Assembly (NCBI GenBank): GCA_963762635.1
Contig: CAVXLQ010000021.1
Span: 124,001-188,000 of the forward strand
Source: Tenggerimyces sp963762635
Lineage (GTDB): Bacteria; Actinomycetota; Actinomycetes; Propionibacteriales; Actinopolymorphaceae
Direction of reading: 5' to 3'
Length of the DNA stretch: 64,000 bases
The notes beneath the pieces were generated by a model. The model made no database searches and was not told where the DNA came from. It worked only from the letters and a program-made list of their open reading frames with translations. How positions within the stretch are numbered: position 1 is the stretch's first letter; the number at the start of each line of letters is the position of its first letter. Below, in pieces: positions 23,531 through 32,668 of this stretch. The translations under genes and the position numbers were made by a program.

Positions 23531-24763
23531 ATGAGTGGCGAGGCACCATCGAGCGTGAGCGCGTTTCCCAACGCACCAGGCATGATCACCGTTTCGTGGG
23601 CGCACACGGGCGAAGGCGTCCATTGGTACGTGATCGAGCAAGAGGACCCCTATACGTTCTGGGCCGCCGATCTCGGCAAGCGGGTGTGGAGCGTGACCGG
23701 GCTGTCGCCGAGTCATACGTACCGGTACCGGATCTGCGCGGTGTTCGACTTCGACCGCTCGTGCTCGGACTGGGTCAGCGTGACCACGATGCCGCCGGTG
23801 ACCCCGCCGCCCCCTCAGCCTCCGCCCGAGGAAGCCGCGCCACCGCTCGCCGCGAACATCGGCGCGTTCGAGTCGGTCAACTTCCCGGGACACCTCATCC
23901 GGCACCGCGACCTCGCGGGGTTCCTCACCCCGGTCTCGTCGGACCTGGATCGGGCCGACGCGACGTTCCGTATCCGCGCCGGCCTGACCGGCGCGCGGGA
24001 CAGCGTCAGCTTCGAAGCCTCCAACCTGCCGGAGCATTTCTTGCGGCACCAGGACCTCCGCCTCAAGCTGCACCGGAACGACGGGTCGGATCTCTTCCGC
24101 GCGGACGCGACGTTCCTACCGTCTCGTCGAGGGACCTTCTCCTTCACGCGCCTTCAGTCGGTCAACTTCCCCGGCCACTTCATCCGGCACGCGAACTTCG
24201 AGCTCTCCATCGGCCCGGACGACGGCAGCGAGCTGTTCAAGTCGGACTCGACCTGGCGGCGCATCCCACCACCACCTCGGACCGCGCCGCCCGGTGCGTT
24301 GTCGTTCCACTCGGTGAACTTCCCGGGGCGGTACATCCGGCACCGCAACGCGCTCGGCGAGATCAGCCCGATCTCGAACGACCTGGACCGCCGCGACTCC
24401 ACCTTCGTCCTCCGCGCGGCGCTCGTCGGCCGCGGCGAGGTCGAGACGTACCCCGTGGACGCGAACGAGATCGCGGTCAGCCTCGAGTCGGTCAACTTCC
24501 CCGGCCTCTTCCTCCGCCACCAGGACTTCCGCATCAAGCTCCAGCAGAACGACGGCAGCCTGCTCTTCCGCCGCGACGCCAGCTTCTTCCACCAAGACGG
24601 CGGCTGCCCGGAAGGCAACTGCCAAGTGAGCTTCGAATCCGTGAACCTGCCCGGCAGCTTCATCCGCCACTCCAACTTCGAGCTCTGGCTAGCCCAACGC
24701 GACGGCACAGACCTCTTCAACCAAGACGCCGCCTGGCAACCCACAGCCCCAATGCTTCAGTGA
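23531..24763 (+). CDS. Fibronectin III plus two AbfB/CBM42 beta-trefoil domains, no catalytic module
   Basis: The 410-residue protein has an N-terminal FN3-like domain (about 1-90), a Pro-rich linker (90-115) and six repeats forming two beta-trefoils. Each repeat carries S/ASVNFPGxxIRHxxF and ends DxLFxxDATF. This is the AbfB domain, which in fungal and bacterial enzymes binds arabinofuranosyl side chains. No hydrolase domain is present. No signal peptide is visible from the ATG at 23531 (MSGEAPSSVSAF), which follows AAGGGGGCGGGAC; no upstream in-frame extension supplies one either. It could be an intracellular binder, leave by another route, or be a detached binding module. Confidence 0.85.
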   Translation: MSGEAPSSVSAFPNAPGMITVSWAHTGEGVHWYVIEQEDPYTFWAADLGKRVWSVTGLSPSHTYRYRICAVFDFDRSCSDWVSVTTMPPVTPPPPQPPPEEAAPPLAANIGAFESVNFPGHLIRHRDLAGFLTPVSSDLDRADATFRIRAGLTGARDSVSFEASNLPEHFLRHQDLRLKLHRNDGSDLFRADATFLPSRRGTFSFTRLQSVNFPGHFIRHANFELSIGPDDGSELFKSDSTWRRIPPPPRTAPPGALSFHSVNFPGRYIRHRNALGEISPISNDLDRRDSTFVLRAALVGRGEVETYPVDANEIAVSLESVNFPGLFLRHQDFRIKLQQNDGSLLFRRDASFFHQDGGCPEGNCQVSFESVNLPGSFIRHSNFELWLAQRDGTDLFNQDAAWQPTAPMLQ

Positions 24764-24893
24764 GTCTCCGCAATCGCCGCCAAGGTCTCGTCGACGCAGA
24801 GATGTTCAAATTTCGCGGTGCCGTTCAATCAACTTGAGCGACTTAGAACAGGATTCGCCGGCAATACTAATTATCAGCAGGTCAAATTGGCCG
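24764..24893. other. Lower-GC spacer at the edge of the ATPase gene
   Basis: Base composition falls sharply here relative to the flanking genes. No gene, repeat or attachment-like duplication was recognised. Confidence 0.3.
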
Positions 24894-27247
24894 CTAATCT
24901 GGATTGGTCGGAGCCAGGGTCCTTTTTCCACATCTGCAAACTTGGACCTTGTCGTGCTTTGCAACCCAGTTGCCGCACTGTTCGCAATAGACCGCAGCAT
25001 ACAAGCTGAGCACATCTTGGGCAAGCTTCTCGACATCGCTCCATGCGATACCGTCCGCCCAGTCATTGAAGTGAGCTCCCAGGAGATTGCGGATGTGGAG
25101 CCGCATATCTATCTCACTAAGAAGTGCCTTCAAGGAGGTTGCACGGAAGGCTCTCACTACGCCTGGCCAAAGATCGCCAAGGGTGTACCGGTCGCCCTCT
25201 CGTCGAGTGACCGATGCTTGGACTCGCCAGCTGAGCTCTTGGCAAATCTCCTCGAGTAGAAGGCCGATCCCAGCGGCGGTTTGTCGCACATCGCTCGCAG
25301 CAAGTGCAGCTGTCAGAGAGTCCGCTCTATTTTGGGCCGCTCCTGCGACAACCGGACCCTGATCGAAGGACCATCTCTGGATCGTCCTCTCTGCGAAGAC
25401 GCGTCCATGCTTTGCGAATAGCCCCCGAAGCTGGCTTAACCAGGCACGGTCGTGGCCAGCGATGATGAGTTGCCAGTCCTTGAAACGCTCCAGAACGTAG
25501 TCGATGAGACCTACTCGGATAGTTGAATCCACACTCTGCAGAGCATCATCAAGTACGAGAACCCTTGCTTGGCCGAACTCTGACGCCTTCTTGGTGACGG
25601 AGAGGAAGAAGAGCATTGCAATGAGATCCTTGTAGCCCTCGCTAAAAACCTGTTGAGGGAGAGCTGAGGTCCCGTTCTCGAATCGGACGACGACGTCCAA
25701 ACTGACGGGTCCCGACTTGGCTACCAGTACGTCGAGTGCCTCCACGTGCGTCGCCCGGGTGATCCGCTGGAAGCCCTCAGTAAGGTCGGCTCCCACTGAC
25801 TGCAGTACAGGTGCTACGCGCCGAAGTTGCGAATCGTAGGCTATTGGGTTCAGGGTTTGCACCCTTGTCAAGTTTCCTCCTTATCTCGCGGAGGCGATTC
25901 TGGGTCTGGCGGAGTTGGGCGACGACCAGCCTCACCCCTTCAGGCAACGCCTCCAAGTCAGCACCGCCATGTGGATCATGCGAGGTAAATAACTCTTGCA
26001 CAAATGCCTGCAGCTCCGTCGAGTTGGCAAAGTCGGCCTCGTTATCTGGGTACATGCTTGCGAGCTGTGCGGCCAAGTCCGTGCGTGCCACAAAGAGTAG
26101 AAATCGTTCCTCTTCAAGGGTCTTAAGTTCCTCGTTCGGCCGTTGACCCAGCAGTCCGCTGGGGTCGGGAAAGTAGTCAAAGAACACGGTTCCACGAGAT
26201 AGGGCATCGGTATCGAGAAACCGAATTATGTCCGTTCGGCGAATTACGATTGGTGCGATCCGAAAACCTGGTCGCACGTGGGGGTGGGGACGGTTCATCC
26301 CGGCCGGCTCGATTCGTTACTATCGAACGCTTTACCGCCGAGCCATCGCTCAGTTCGACTATTGCAGTCGCGTTATCCGAGCTAAGATTCCTAATTGACG
26401 ATCGCGAACTGCTGTTGAAGTCGGAGGATCGGTCCACGCGACGTTGCAGTGCGAACTCAATCCCATCGATGAGTGTTGATTTCCCGACGCCATTATCGCC
26501 CCAGATCAAGACGTTGGTGGGTTCGCCTTGCTTTGTCAGATCGAGTCTTGCCGACTCAGTTGAGCCACGGAAGCCGGCGACCTCCACCGCCACCAGACGG
26601 AGACTTCGCTCCGACATGTCGTAAGTCGACGGCGGGATTGCGCTTGGCTCTGGCTCGACCGCAGCCAGTCGAGCTAAGCGACCCGCCACTCCGAGGTCGA
26701 CAGTTCTCTCGTCGGCGGCTGCAATTTGGTCGGCAGCCGATACTCGACGAAGGTTGGTTTGACTTATCACCATCTGCACAAACGAGTACCACTGAGACCG
26801 CGACAACCCGGAAAATCCTGCGATATCGGTGTTACGTGCCGATGCTGGCGCCGCTCGGATATATCGGGTCGCCCAGGCTGGGAGTGGATCCAGCATCGTC
26901 ACAAGGCTCCGCGACATGCTGGCGGCGGTTCGAAACAGTTTTGGCCTGCCATTGGCGCTGGTCCGAAGCAGCTTAACCAGCTCGAGCACCGCACGGCGAT
27001 GATCTCTAAGTTCCGCAGACTCTTGCGCTGTTTCTATTGCCCGTCTGAGAAGCTCCAGCGAGATCCTAATTGCATTGGTCCGCTGACTTCCAATTCTTCC
27101 TATCCGCATACTCTGGAGCTTGTTTAGCTCGACGTTGCGGTATCGATCAGACACAACAATTCCCGAAGCCGCACACACCTCGCGTCCAACTCGCCACATC
27201 TCGCCATAGACATCTTGAGCGCCGTCCGCAGAACGGTCAGAGACCAT
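24894..27247 (-). pseudogene. SMC/RecF-like AAA ATPase broken by two single-base insertions
   Basis: Three overlapping frames join into one 783-residue protein if one G of the G5 run at 26280-26284 and one A of 25870-25871 are removed. N-terminal ~210 residues are helical and unrecognised. The ATPase then begins RLVAVEVAGFRGST, with Walker A GDNGVGKST at 250-258. After a middle helical region come a signature-like FSEGYKDLIAM, Walker B ARVLVLDDALQSVDST, an AGHDRAWL switch, and a C-terminal CxxC/CxC zinc knuckle (YCEQCGN, CRCGKR). Such ATPases are found alone or with partners in DNA-repair and phage-defence loci. GC content is clearly below its neighbours, suggesting transfer. ATG 27247 follows AGAGGAG; ATG 27346 is an alternative. 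Confidence 0.75.
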
Positions 27248-27547
27248 TGGCCTAGCTCCTCTACGGTACTGTCCGAAGAAGTCACCCACCGGGCCGGAGG
27301 TACCAGTTGTATCCACCCCGGATTGCTCGGCCCGATGCAACTTCATGTCGTCGCATGATCCTCAACATCAGGCTATGACGGATCCGTCCCACGCGTAGGC
27401 CGTTCTCTAGGTGGACCGGTTGATCGAGGGATTGACGCTAGGCATTCTGGCTGACCTATGCACGACTGGACCGAGCCGGCTCGCGCCTGAGCAAGATCAT
27501 GATATTGAGAGTCCACCTCAACCGCCGCGTGCAGGGCAGGGCAGGCC
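27248..27547. other. 300-bp region with no supported gene
   Basis: Between the ATPase start and the dprA stop the sequence shows no gene-like frame beyond a possible 33-codon extension of the ATPase. It must contain the ATPase promoter. Composition rises toward the dprA end. Confidence 0.35.
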
Positions 27548-28399
27548 CTAGTCGAAGCGATTCTCAACCGTTGATGCGAGTGCCTCGTCGACGGTGGCGG
27601 CGACGTGGACGTTGGGGCGGCGGGTGAGGGATTTGGCCCAGGCGGCGGCTTTCACGACGAGGGTGGTGAGGATCAGCGGGCGGCCTTGTTCCAGGGCGTG
27701 GCGGGCTAGCGTTCTGGTGCTGCTGGATTCGCCGGCTTCGGTGATCACGCAGGCGTCGGCGTAGCCGCATAATGTCGCGTTGCGGACGACGAAGTTGTGC
27801 TCGCGCGGCGGGGTGTCCGGCCAGAACTGTGACAACAGCAGTCCGCGGCGGGCGATCTCGGTTTGGAGGTCGCGGTTGGCCGGCGGGTAGCAGCGTTCGA
27901 CGCCCGTTCCCAGCACCGCGACCGTACGGCCGCCCGATGCGAGCGCCGCGGCGTGGGCTGCGGTGTCGATGCCGGCGGCGAGGCCTGACACGACCGTCAC
28001 ACCCAGTCCCACCAGTGCGGTGGAAAGGTCCGAGGCGAAGGCAAGCCCGAGCGAGGACGCGTGCCGCGCGCCCACGATCGCGACCGCGTGGTCGTCCGGC
28101 CTCACCAGACCGCGCGTGAACAGCACCGGCGGCAGCGACGGGACGTCCCTCAGCCGGTCCGGGTAGCTGTCGTCGAGCACCGTGTGGACGCCGATCCCCG
28201 CACACCGCCAAGCCGCGAGATCCCGCGCCGCCGCCGAGAGGTCGCCAGCGGAGTACGGACGCGCCCGCTGCGACGCGATCAGCGCGACCCGCTCCCCGTC
28301 GAAGCCGGCGGCGCCCACCCCCAAGCCGACACCTCGGCTCAGAACGGCCCGGGAGTACCTGGCCCGGCTGTGGGTCGCGTGAACGGGAATGGTGCGCAC
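27548..28399 (-). CDS. dprA: DprA/Smf-family DNA-processing protein
   Basis: The 283-residue protein has a short helical N-terminus and a DprA Rossmann domain: IVGARHASSLGLAFASDLS, VTVVSGLAAGIDTAAHAAAL, GRTVAVLGTGVERCYPPANR and TEAGESSSTRTLARHALEQGRP. DprA binds single-stranded DNA and loads RecA, mainly in transformation. The usual actinobacterial copy lies near topA/rnhB, so this dnaB-linked copy may be a second paralogue. The C-terminal winged-helix found in some DprA proteins is absent. The GTG at 28399 follows GGAGGAACCA and lies 13 bases after the dnaB stop, so the two are probably co-transcribed. Confidence 0.85.
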   Translation of the reverse strand: MRTIPVHATHSRARYSRAVLSRGVGLGVGAAGFDGERVALIASQRARPYSAGDLSAAARDLAAWRCAGIGVHTVLDDSYPDRLRDVPSLPPVLFTRGLVRPDDHAVAIVGARHASSLGLAFASDLSTALVGLGVTVVSGLAAGIDTAAHAAALASGGRTVAVLGTGVERCYPPANRDLQTEIARRGLLLSQFWPDTPPREHNFVVRNATLCGYADACVITEAGESSSTRTLARHALEQGRPLILTTLVVKAAAWAKSLTRRPNVHVAATVDEALASTVENRFD

Positions 28400-28412
28400 T
28401 GGTTCCTCCGAG

Positions 28413-29831
28413 CTACCCCTGCGCCATGTCGACGAACCGCTGGTAGTGACCTTGGAACGCGACAGTGATGGTGGCGGTGGGGCCGTTACGGTGTTTGGCG
28501 ACGATGAAGTCGGCCTCGCCAGGCCGGGTGGACTCCCGTTCGTACGCGTCTTCACGGTGCAGCAGGATCACCATGTCGGCGTCCTGCTCGATCGATCCGG
28601 ACTCACGCAGGTCCGACAGCATCGGGCGCTTGTCGGTACGTTGCTCCGGACCACGGTTGAGCTGCGAGAGCGCCACGATGGGCACCTCGAGCTCCTTGGC
28701 CAACAGCTTCAGGTTTCGGGAGAACTCGGCGACCTCGACCTGCCTGCTCTCTACCCGTTTTCCGGACGTCATCAACTGCAGATAGTCGAGAATGATGAGC
28801 CGCAGCCCGTTGCGCTGCCGCAGCCGCCGCGCCTTCGCCCGGATCTCCATCAGCGTCATGTTCGGCGAGTCGTCGATGTACAGCGGCGCGCTCGACACCT
28901 CACCCATCCGGCGCGCGAGCCGGGCCCAGTCGTCGTCGCTCATCGTGCCCTGCCGCATGTGCCCGAGCGGGACGCGCGCCTCCGCGGACAGCAGTCGCAT
29001 GGTGATCTCCGTACGGTTCATCTCCAGGGAGAAGATGACCGAGGCGAGACCGTTGGCGATCGATGCGGCGCGGGCGAAGTTCAGCGCGAGGATCGACTTG
29101 CCGACACCGGGTCGGGCGGCGACGATGATCAGCTGGCCGGGGTGCAGGCCGTTGGTGAGGCCGTCGAGGTCGGTGAACCCGGTCGGTACGCCGACCATCT
29201 GGCCGCCGCGCGAACCGATCGCCTCGATCTCGTCCAGCGTCGGCTCGAGGATCGCCGACAGCGGCGCGTAGTCCTCGGCGCCTCGCTTGTCGGCGACCTG
29301 GTACACCTCAGCCTGGGCGCGGTCGACGATGTCCTCGACCTCGCCGTCGCCGGCATAGCCGAGCTGGGTGATCTTGGTGCCGGCGTCGACCAGCCGGCGC
29401 AGGATGCCCTTCTCCCGCACGATCGCCGCGTAGTAGCCGGCGTTGGCGGCCGACGGCACCGAGGCGATCAGCGTGTGAACGTACGGAGCGCCGCCGATCC
29501 GGTTGAGCTCGCCCTTGCGCTGCAGCTCGGCCGCGACCGTGACGGCGTCGGCCGGCTCGCCGCGGCCGTAGAGGTCGAGCACCACGTCGTACACGGTCTC
29601 GTGCGCCGGCCGGTAGAAGTCCGGTCCGCGCAGCACCTCGACGACATCGGCGATCGCGTCCTTGGACAGCAGCATGCTGCCGAGCACGCACTGCTCCGCG
29701 GCGAGGTCTTGCGGAGGCAATCGGTCGGGTGGGCCCTCGACCGGGTGCAACCCCGGAAACTCGGCAACGCTCACCGCTTGCGGACCCCCTGACCCTACCT
29801 CTGGCGACTGCTTGACCCGTGACGAACGCAT
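28413..29831 (-). CDS. dnaB: Replicative DNA helicase DnaB
   Basis: The 472-residue protein has the N-terminal primase-interacting domain (about 40-145, LPPQDLAAEQCVLGSMLL), a linker helix, and the RecA-like core with Walker A ARPGVGKS at 239-246 and Walker B LRLIILDYLQLM. It ends with ATITVAFQGHYQRFVDMAQG. It unwinds the replication fork as a hexamer. No intein is present. The ATG at 29831 lies six bases after TAGAAA and lacks a ribosome site, so the message may be leaderless. DnaA-box-like sites lie 150-270 bases upstream. dprA follows at 13 bases. Confidence 0.97.
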   Translation of the reverse strand: MRSSRVKQSPEVGSGGPQAVSVAEFPGLHPVEGPPDRLPPQDLAAEQCVLGSMLLSKDAIADVVEVLRGPDFYRPAHETVYDVVLDLYGRGEPADAVTVAAELQRKGELNRIGGAPYVHTLIASVPSAANAGYYAAIVREKGILRRLVDAGTKITQLGYAGDGEVEDIVDRAQAEVYQVADKRGAEDYAPLSAILEPTLDEIEAIGSRGGQMVGVPTGFTDLDGLTNGLHPGQLIIVAARPGVGKSILALNFARAASIANGLASVIFSLEMNRTEITMRLLSAEARVPLGHMRQGTMSDDDWARLARRMGEVSSAPLYIDDSPNMTLMEIRAKARRLRQRNGLRLIILDYLQLMTSGKRVESRQVEVAEFSRNLKLLAKELEVPIVALSQLNRGPEQRTDKRPMLSDLRESGSIEQDADMVILLHREDAYERESTRPGEADFIVAKHRNGPTATITVAFQGHYQRFVDMAQG

Positions 29832-29983
29832 GTTCGATTTCTACCGTACGGGACCGACAAGTCGATTCCGTTCGGCCGCGCGGACCTGCCTAGCTCGCCC
29901 CCGGGTAGCGCTGACCGTACGCGGCCGGGAGGGGGTGAGGACAGCGCGCCATGCACAGGGCCTGTGGGCGACTTGACGATCAC

Positions 29984-30103
29984 TGGGGACAACCTCGGGA
30001 AACGGTGTGCACAGCCTGGGGACCGGCCTGTGGATGAAAGCCGGATTCTGTGGTGATCACGGCTCTTTCCTGCGCTTTCAGCGTCCACGGCCTGTGGATG
30101 AAA
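29984..30103. promoter_or_regulatory. Cluster of DnaA-box-like sites upstream of dnaB
   Basis: The 338-base gap 29832-30169 has no gene. It contains TTGTCCCCA (minus strand of 29984-29992) and two copies of TCATCCACA (minus strand of 30029-30037 and 30093-30101). Each has one mismatch from the DnaA-box forms TTGTCCACA or TTATCCACA. The latter two sit in a 15-base direct repeat, GGCCTGTGGATGAAA, at 30025 and 30089. DnaA control of the divergent transcripts is inference. Confidence 0.4.
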
Positions 30104-30169
30104 AGTCGTAGCCAGTGAATTTTGGTAGCTTCCTCGGACCGACGACTGATGGCGAATAAAGGGGAGCGG

Positions 30170-30952
30170 ATGGGCACGTACGTTCAGCTCGGCGCGGTGA
30201 AAACGTGGTATGGCGAACACGGCTCGGGGGAGCCACTGGTGCTGCTCCACGGCGGCATGGTGGACGCGCGCTGGTTCGAGCCGAACCTCGCGCCGCTGGC
30301 CGAGCGCTTCCACGTCTACACCCCGGATCTTCGCGGTCACGGCCACACGCCGGACCCCGAGGGCCCGTACACGTTCCAGGCGATGACCGACGACGCGATC
30401 GCGTTCCTCGAGACCGTGATCGGCGGGCCCGCCGACCTGCTCGGGCACAGCATCGGCGCGTTCGTCTTCATGCAGGTCGCGATGCAGCGGCCGGACCTGG
30501 TGAACCGGCTGGTGCTGATCAGCGGCGGGTTCAGCAAGGACGGCGACCTGGTGCAGGGCGGGGAAGAGGACTGGGACATCGACGCTATGCAGCAATTCCT
30601 CGGCCCGGCGTACGCCGAGGTCTCGCCCGACGGGCCGGAGCACTTCCGCGTCCTCGCGACGAAGATCGGTGAGCTGAGCCGGCGGGAGCCGTACCTCGAG
30701 GCCTCCGAGCTCGGCGTGATCCAGGCGCGCACGCTGGTGATGTTCGCCGACGACGATCTGTCGACGATGCAGCACGTGATGGACATGTACGACGCCATCC
30801 CCAATGCTGAGCTCGCGATCGTCCCGGGGACCTCGCACTTCCTCACCCAGGAGAAGCCGGAGCTCGTGAACAAGATCGTGCTCGACTTCCTCACCCTGGA
30901 TCCCGTCCCCAACGTCGCCCCGATCCGGCGCGCACCAGCTCAGGAAGGCTGA
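30170..30952 (+). CDS. Alpha/beta hydrolase
   Basis: The 260-residue protein has an HGG oxyanion loop in PLVLLHGGMVDARWFEPN, the nucleophile elbow GHSIGA, an Asp-rich acid loop in VMFADDDLS and a base in GTSHFLTQEKP. The size and shape match the proline-iminopeptidase/haloalkane-like group of cytoplasmic hydrolases. Substrate is unknown. GGGGAGC six bases before the ATG sets the start; upstream in-frame ATGs lack one. The stop is three bases before the VOC-family gene, so the two form an operon. Confidence 0.87.
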   Translation: MGTYVQLGAVKTWYGEHGSGEPLVLLHGGMVDARWFEPNLAPLAERFHVYTPDLRGHGHTPDPEGPYTFQAMTDDAIAFLETVIGGPADLLGHSIGAFVFMQVAMQRPDLVNRLVLISGGFSKDGDLVQGGEEDWDIDAMQQFLGPAYAEVSPDGPEHFRVLATKIGELSRREPYLEASELGVIQARTLVMFADDDLSTMQHVMDMYDAIPNAELAIVPGTSHFLTQEKPELVNKIVLDFLTLDPVPNVAPIRRAPAQEG

Positions 30953-30955
30953 ACC

Positions 30956-31333
30956 ATGGGAATCGACTTCAAGCTCGAACTGGTCGCGGTGCCGGTCAGC
31001 GATGTGGACAAGGCGAAGGCGTTCTACGTCGAGCAGGCGGGGTTCCACCTCGACCACGACCACAAGGTCAGCGACGAGGTGCGGTTCGTCCAGCTGACAC
31101 CGCAGGGCTCCGGATGCTCGATCGCGATCGGCCTCGGGGTGACCGACGCCGCGCCCGGGTCGGTGCAGGGGCTGCAGCTCGTCGTGGGCGACATCGAGGC
31201 GGCGCACCAGGAGCTGACCGAACGAGGCTGCCCGGTCACCGACGTGCAGGACTTCCCGTGGGGGCGGTTCGTGTTCTTCGCCGACCCGGACGGCAACAAG
31301 TGGGCGGTCCAGCAGATCGTCTACCCCGGGTAG
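30956..31333 (+). CDS. VOC/glyoxalase-superfamily protein
   Basis: The 125-residue protein has the paired beta-alpha-beta-beta-beta modules of the vicinal-oxygen-chelate fold. It starts FKLELVAVPVSDVDKAKAFYVEQAGF and ends VFFADPDGNKWAVQQI. Members are metal-dependent dioxygenases, glyoxalases or ligand-binding resistance proteins; this short single-domain form cannot be assigned a substrate. It is coupled to the upstream hydrolase and preceded by an AGGAAGG-type site. Confidence 0.88.
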   Translation: MGIDFKLELVAVPVSDVDKAKAFYVEQAGFHLDHDHKVSDEVRFVQLTPQGSGCSIAIGLGVTDAAPGSVQGLQLVVGDIEAAHQELTERGCPVTDVQDFPWGRFVFFADPDGNKWAVQQIVYPG

Positions 31334-31374
31334 CGGCGGCAGATTTCTCCAAGCGGCGCGCGTGGCGCCGGCCG

Positions 31375-31380
31375 TACGGT
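31375..31380 (+). promoter_or_regulatory. -10 box TACGGT, leaderless promoter of the oxidase gene
   Basis: TACGGT is followed by seven bases and the ATG at 31388, the same geometry as the other leaderless starts. Confidence 0.45.
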
Positions 31381-31387
31381 CTCGGGC

Positions 31388-32668
31388 ATGAGTAGTCCAC
31401 AGGTGACCGTGGTCGGCGCCGGCGTGATCGGCCTGACCACCGCGATCCGGCTCCAGGAGGCCGGCGCTTCCGTACGGATCCTGACCGCTTCGCTGACGGC
31501 GAACACCACCTCAGCGGCGGCGACCGGCATGTGTGGGCCGATCTTCTCCGGCCCGACCGCCGCGTGGGAGCTGGCGACCGTCGCCGAGCTGCGGCGGCTC
31601 GAACCCGACCACGGCTGGGTACGGATGGAGACCGGCCTCGGCGCCTCGACCTCGTCGGTCGGTGGGGCGCCGCCGTTCGCCGACGAGTCGATGTACGTCC
31701 GCGAGGCGACGGCCGCGGAGCTGCCGTCTGGCTACCCGAGCGGTACGTGGATGCGCGTGCCGCTGGTCGATCTGCCGCCGTACCTCGAGTATCTGGTCGG
31801 CCGCTTCGTCGACGGCGGCGGCACGATCGAGCAGCGGGTGGTCGAGTCGCTGGAGCTGCCGGACACGGAGTTGGTCGCCAACTGCACCGGCGTCGGCGCC
31901 CGCCGGCTGGCCGGCGACGAGAGCGTGCGGCCGGTCAAGGGCCAGCACGTCGTGGTGGAGAACCCCGGCCTGGAAGGCTTCTTCCTCGGCGTGACGTTCG
32001 GCCCGGAGAACGCCAGCTGGCACCCGTACGGCAACCACGTCCTCCTCGGCGGCGTCCGCATCGACGACGACTGGGACCCTGAGCCCTCACCCGACGTCGC
32101 CCAAGCCATCCTGCGCCGTTGCATCGAGGTCGAGCCACGACTCGCGGCGGCCAAGGTCATCGGCCACCGAGCCGGCCTCCGCCCGAGCCGCCCCTCCGTC
32201 CGCCTGGAGACCGAGCTCCGCGGCAGCACCAAGATCGTCCACAACTACGGCCACGACGGCACCGGAGTCCTCCAATCCTGGGGCTGCGCCGCCCAAGCCA
32301 CCGAGCTCTCCTCGGCCAGCGCACCCAGGCACGCCAGCAGGGCCCGCTCTTCGGAGAAGTGCGGGCCGACGAGTTGGAGGGACGCGGGGAGGTGGCTGTG
32401 GGTTCGCCGGACGGGGAGGGCGAGGGCGGGGTGGCCGGTGAGGTTCAGGGCGACGGTGAGGTACGTGAGGCCGGCTCTCTCCGCGACCTTCGGGGGTTCG
32501 ACGGCCAGGGTGGGCAGCGCGAGGACGGTGTGGGTGGCGAGGAGGTCGTCGAGGGTGCGGCGGGCTTCCAGCTGCAGGCGGCGGATTTCGACGATGCGGG
32601 ACGCGGGGATGGTGGCGCCGTATTCGATGCTGGCGACGTGGCGTTCCTCCAGCAGCTCCGGCCGCTAG
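31388..32668 (+). CDS. D-amino-acid oxidase-like FAD oxidoreductase with a run-on C-terminus
   Basis: The first ~305 residues are a good DAO-family protein: dinucleotide motif VVGAGVIGLTTAIRLQEAG, then TSAAATGMCGPIF, VANCTGVGARRLAGD, and the C-terminal FAD motif VHNYGHDGTGVLQSWGCA. DAO enzymes oxidise D-amino acids to keto acids using FAD and oxygen. The normal protein should stop near 32310. Instead the frame continues for ~120 Arg/Ser-rich residues that are the antisense of a convergent amidase gene. The true stop has probably been lost to a local indel. This is the left edge of a frameshift-dense region. Confidence 0.78.
   Translation: MSSPQVTVVGAGVIGLTTAIRLQEAGASVRILTASLTANTTSAAATGMCGPIFSGPTAAWELATVAELRRLEPDHGWVRMETGLGASTSSVGGAPPFADESMYVREATAAELPSGYPSGTWMRVPLVDLPPYLEYLVGRFVDGGGTIEQRVVESLELPDTELVANCTGVGARRLAGDESVRPVKGQHVVVENPGLEGFFLGVTFGPENASWHPYGNHVLLGGVRIDDDWDPEPSPDVAQAILRRCIEVEPRLAAAKVIGHRAGLRPSRPSVRLETELRGSTKIVHNYGHDGTGVLQSWGCAAQATELSSASAPRHASRARSSEKCGPTSWRDAGRWLWVRRTGRARAGWPVRFRATVRYVRPALSATFGGSTARVGSARTVWVARRSSRVRRASSCRRRISTMRDAGMVAPYSMLATWRSSSSSGR

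Noticed and set aside
24834..25259. 141-codon plus-strand frame in the low-GC region
   Set aside because: Antisense to the ATPase C-terminus, with no recognisable domain and no ribosome site.
24764..27547. Mobile element or integrative island with att sites
   Set aside because: Composition suggests transfer, but no integrase, transposase, tRNA or flanking direct repeat was found.
28413..29831. Intein or mini-intein in DnaB
   Set aside because: The helicase core is continuous across the usual insertion sites at Walker A and the DnaB motifs.
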